Shown in pieces: positions 5,834-7,312 of a stretch of 7,312 bases of DNA. This DNA comes from Myxococcales bacterium (GTDB lineage Bacteria > Myxococcota_A > Polyangia > Fen-1088): contig PMNO01000119.1 of assembly GCA_003161835.1 (NCBI GenBank), positions 2,165-9,476 of the forward strand. The letters are read 5' to 3'. The position numbers and the translations under genes were made by a program. Below the pieces are notes generated by a model. That model was given only the letters and a program-made list of their open reading frames with translations. It searched no databases and was not told the DNA's origin. Every line of letters begins with the position of its first letter. Positions within the stretch are counted from its first letter, which is position 1.

Positions 5834-7312
5834 TCACCGCAGGACCGCGACCCGCTCGCCGAACAATTGATCGATGCGCGCCAGCAGCTCTTCATTGGGG
5901 GCGACCTTGTGGTCATCGCCCAGATCCATGATGGTTTCGCTGCGGGTGGGAATCCGCAGGCGCAAGAGGGTCCGACACGATCCGGGGTGTTCCAGAATGA
6001 GGCGCTTGAGCGTCACCAAGGTGTCCGTGGTCAGCGTTTCGGCGTTGAGGCGCACATCCAGGGTGGTGCTTTTTTCGGCGCGTACAGCGGTCAACAAGCG
6101 CGCGTCGTTGAAACGCAGCCGCTCGCGCACCGTGTCGCCCTCCCCGTAGGGCGCATCCACCGTCCCCGTGACCAGCAAAGGATCGTCCCGGGTCAGGATG
6201 TCGCGATAGTCGTCCAGCTTTTTCGAACCGACCATGAATTCGATCTGGCCGGCCTGGTCCTCCAGCTTGAAGAAGGCGTACTTGCCGTTCCCGGATTTCA
6301 TCGACCTTTCTTGAAAATCGACGACCACGCCCGCCAGCGTGACCTCGGCGCGCACGCCCTTTTCCATGCAGTTGGCGGTGGTCGCGGTCGTGAACCGGCG
6401 AATCTCGCCCGCGAAACGATCCAGGGGGTGACCGCTGATGTAGAAGCCCAGGCTTTCCTTTTCGTAGGCGAGCATCTCCTTGGGCAGCCATTCGTCCACC
6501 TCTGGGTAGACCTCGTCCCCGTTGGCCTCGGGCCTGGCCTGCTGACCGCGCCCGGAGCTCGGGGCGGAAGCGGCTCCGGCCCCGCCGAACAGACCGAGCA
6601 GGCTGGTCTGACCGCTCTCCTTGTCTCGCTGAGCGGCGGCCGCGCGATCCGAGGCGGTGCCAAGGGCTCCATAGAGCCGCGCCCGTGAGATACCGGCCGC
6701 CTTGGCTTGCCCGTCGAAGGCCCCCGACTTGACGAGCGCCTCGAGGACCTTGCGGTTGACCTTTCGACCGTCGACCCGCTTGCAAAAATCGAACAGGGAC
6801 GTGAAGGGGCCAGCCTCGGCGCGGGCGGCCTGGATGACCTCGACCGCGCCCTCCCCGACCCCCTTGACCGCGCCCAACCCGAATCGGATGGCGCCCTGCT
6901 CGCGGGCGGTCGGCGGGGTGGAAGGTGAAGCACCAGGTTGGGCCACCACGTCCGCAGCCCTGACCACCGTGAAGTTGGTGTCGCTCTCGTTGACATCGGG
7001 GCGCAACACGCTGATTCCGTGGCCCTTGGCCTCGGCGATGAACTTCACGATCGCGTCGGTGTCGTCCTTGTCGCAGGTCAGAAGCGCCGCGAAGAACTCC
7101 ACCGGGTGGTAGTGCTTGAGGTAGGCGGTCTGATAGGTCAGCATGCCGTAGGCTGCGGAATGGCTGCGGTTGAACCCGTAGCCCGCGAACTTCTCCATCA
7201 GATCGAAGACCCGCTCGGCCACCTTGGGATCGATCTTCTTTTGCTTCGCGCCCTCGAGGAATCCGGCCTTCTCCTTGGCCATGACGTCGGCCTTCTTCTT
7301 GCCCATGGCGCG
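5834..7312 (-). CDS. dnaE: DNA polymerase III subunit alpha, C-terminal part (5' truncated)
   Basis: This is the C-terminal part of the replicative DNA polymerase catalytic subunit. The frame is open to the right edge, giving 492 codons plus stop. Positions below count from the Met at 7306, which is internal, not the start. RAMGKKK at the edge, then FDLMEKFAGYGFNRSHSAAY (35-53) and YQTAYLKHYHPVEFFAALL (58-76), are DnaE hallmarks. A helix-hairpin-helix segment lies in FGLGAVKGVGEGAVEVI (142-158). The linker contains SGQTSLLGLF (231-240) and SLGFYISGHPLD (285-296). An OB-fold follows at about 320-407 (VTLAGVVVDFQERSM to DARLLTAV). The last 75 or so residues form the C-terminal domain that in proteobacteria contacts the clamp loader. 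Two Ala/Gly/Pro-rich insertions (about 119-137 and 241-264) lie at linkers. The polymerase active site and PHP domain lie outside the window. Confidence 0.97.
   Translation of the reverse strand, partial: RAMGKKKADVMAKEKAGFLEGAKQKKIDPKVAERVFDLMEKFAGYGFNRSHSAAYGMLTYQTAYLKHYHPVEFFAALLTCDKDDTDAIVKFIAEAKGHGISVLRPDVNESDTNFTVVRAADVVAQPGASPSTPPTAREQGAIRFGLGAVKGVGEGAVEVIQAARAEAGPFTSLFDFCKRVDGRKVNRKVLEALVKSGAFDGQAKAAGISRARLYGALGTASDRAAAAQRDKESGQTSLLGLFGGAGAASAPSSGRGQQARPEANGDEVYPEVDEWLPKEMLAYEKESLGFYISGHPLDRFAGEIRRFTTATTANCMEKGVRAEVTLAGVVVDFQERSMKSGNGKYAFFKLEDQAGQIEFMVGSKKLDDYRDILTRDDPLLVTGTVDAPYGEGDTVRERLRFNDARLLTAVRAEKSTTLDVRLNAETLTTDTLVTLKRLILEHPGSCRTLLRLRIPTRSETIMDLGDDHKVAPNEELLARIDQLFGERVAVLR

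Overview
The window comes from a GC-rich bacterial chromosome. Long spurious open frames opposite the genes and third-position G/C bias fit this. The gene families (Glu/Leu/Phe/Val dehydrogenase, rhomboid protease, LOG-like protein, DUF1223 protein, metal-binding ABC lipoprotein, porin-like outer-membrane protein, DnaE) point to a diderm (Gram-negative) bacterium. A myxobacterial or other 'deltaproteobacterial' lineage is my best guess, but it rests on general family resemblance and is not proven here. No rRNA, tRNA, CRISPR array, insertion sequence or phage gene was found. No gap between genes exceeds about 131 bases, so there is no large gene-free stretch.

Layout, left to right. (1) 1-690, plus strand: the C-terminal NAD(P)-binding half of a glutamate-family dehydrogenase, cut by the left edge. 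(2) 1984-723, minus strand: a two-gene unit, a LOG-like/TIGR00725-type nucleotide-binding protein followed by a rhomboid intramembrane serine protease, joined by a 4-base ATGA overlap. (3) 2077-2961, plus strand: an exported DUF1223 thioredoxin-like protein with a CSSC motif, divergent from the LOG-like gene over a 92-base shared upstream region. (4) 5702-2971, minus strand: a three-gene unit that looks like a zinc (or related metal) acquisition module. It encodes a small exported His/Cys-rich protein, a 414-residue porin-like outer-membrane protein of the kind often labelled 'zinc-regulated outer membrane receptor', and a ZnuA-like substrate-binding protein. (5) 7312-5834, minus strand: the C-terminal third or so of dnaE, the DNA polymerase III alpha subunit, cut by the right edge.

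The metal module is the most interesting part. Its proteins would cover the outer membrane and periplasm: the barrel lets the ion or complex through, the binding protein captures it, and the small His/Cys protein may buffer or deliver it. No ABC permease or ATPase follows, because the binding-protein gene ends 9 bases from a convergent gene. The inner-membrane partner must therefore be encoded elsewhere. The outer-membrane component is far too short for a plugged TonB-dependent receptor, despite the name the family usually carries. The other genes are ordinary housekeeping or conserved accessory genes with intact signature residues.
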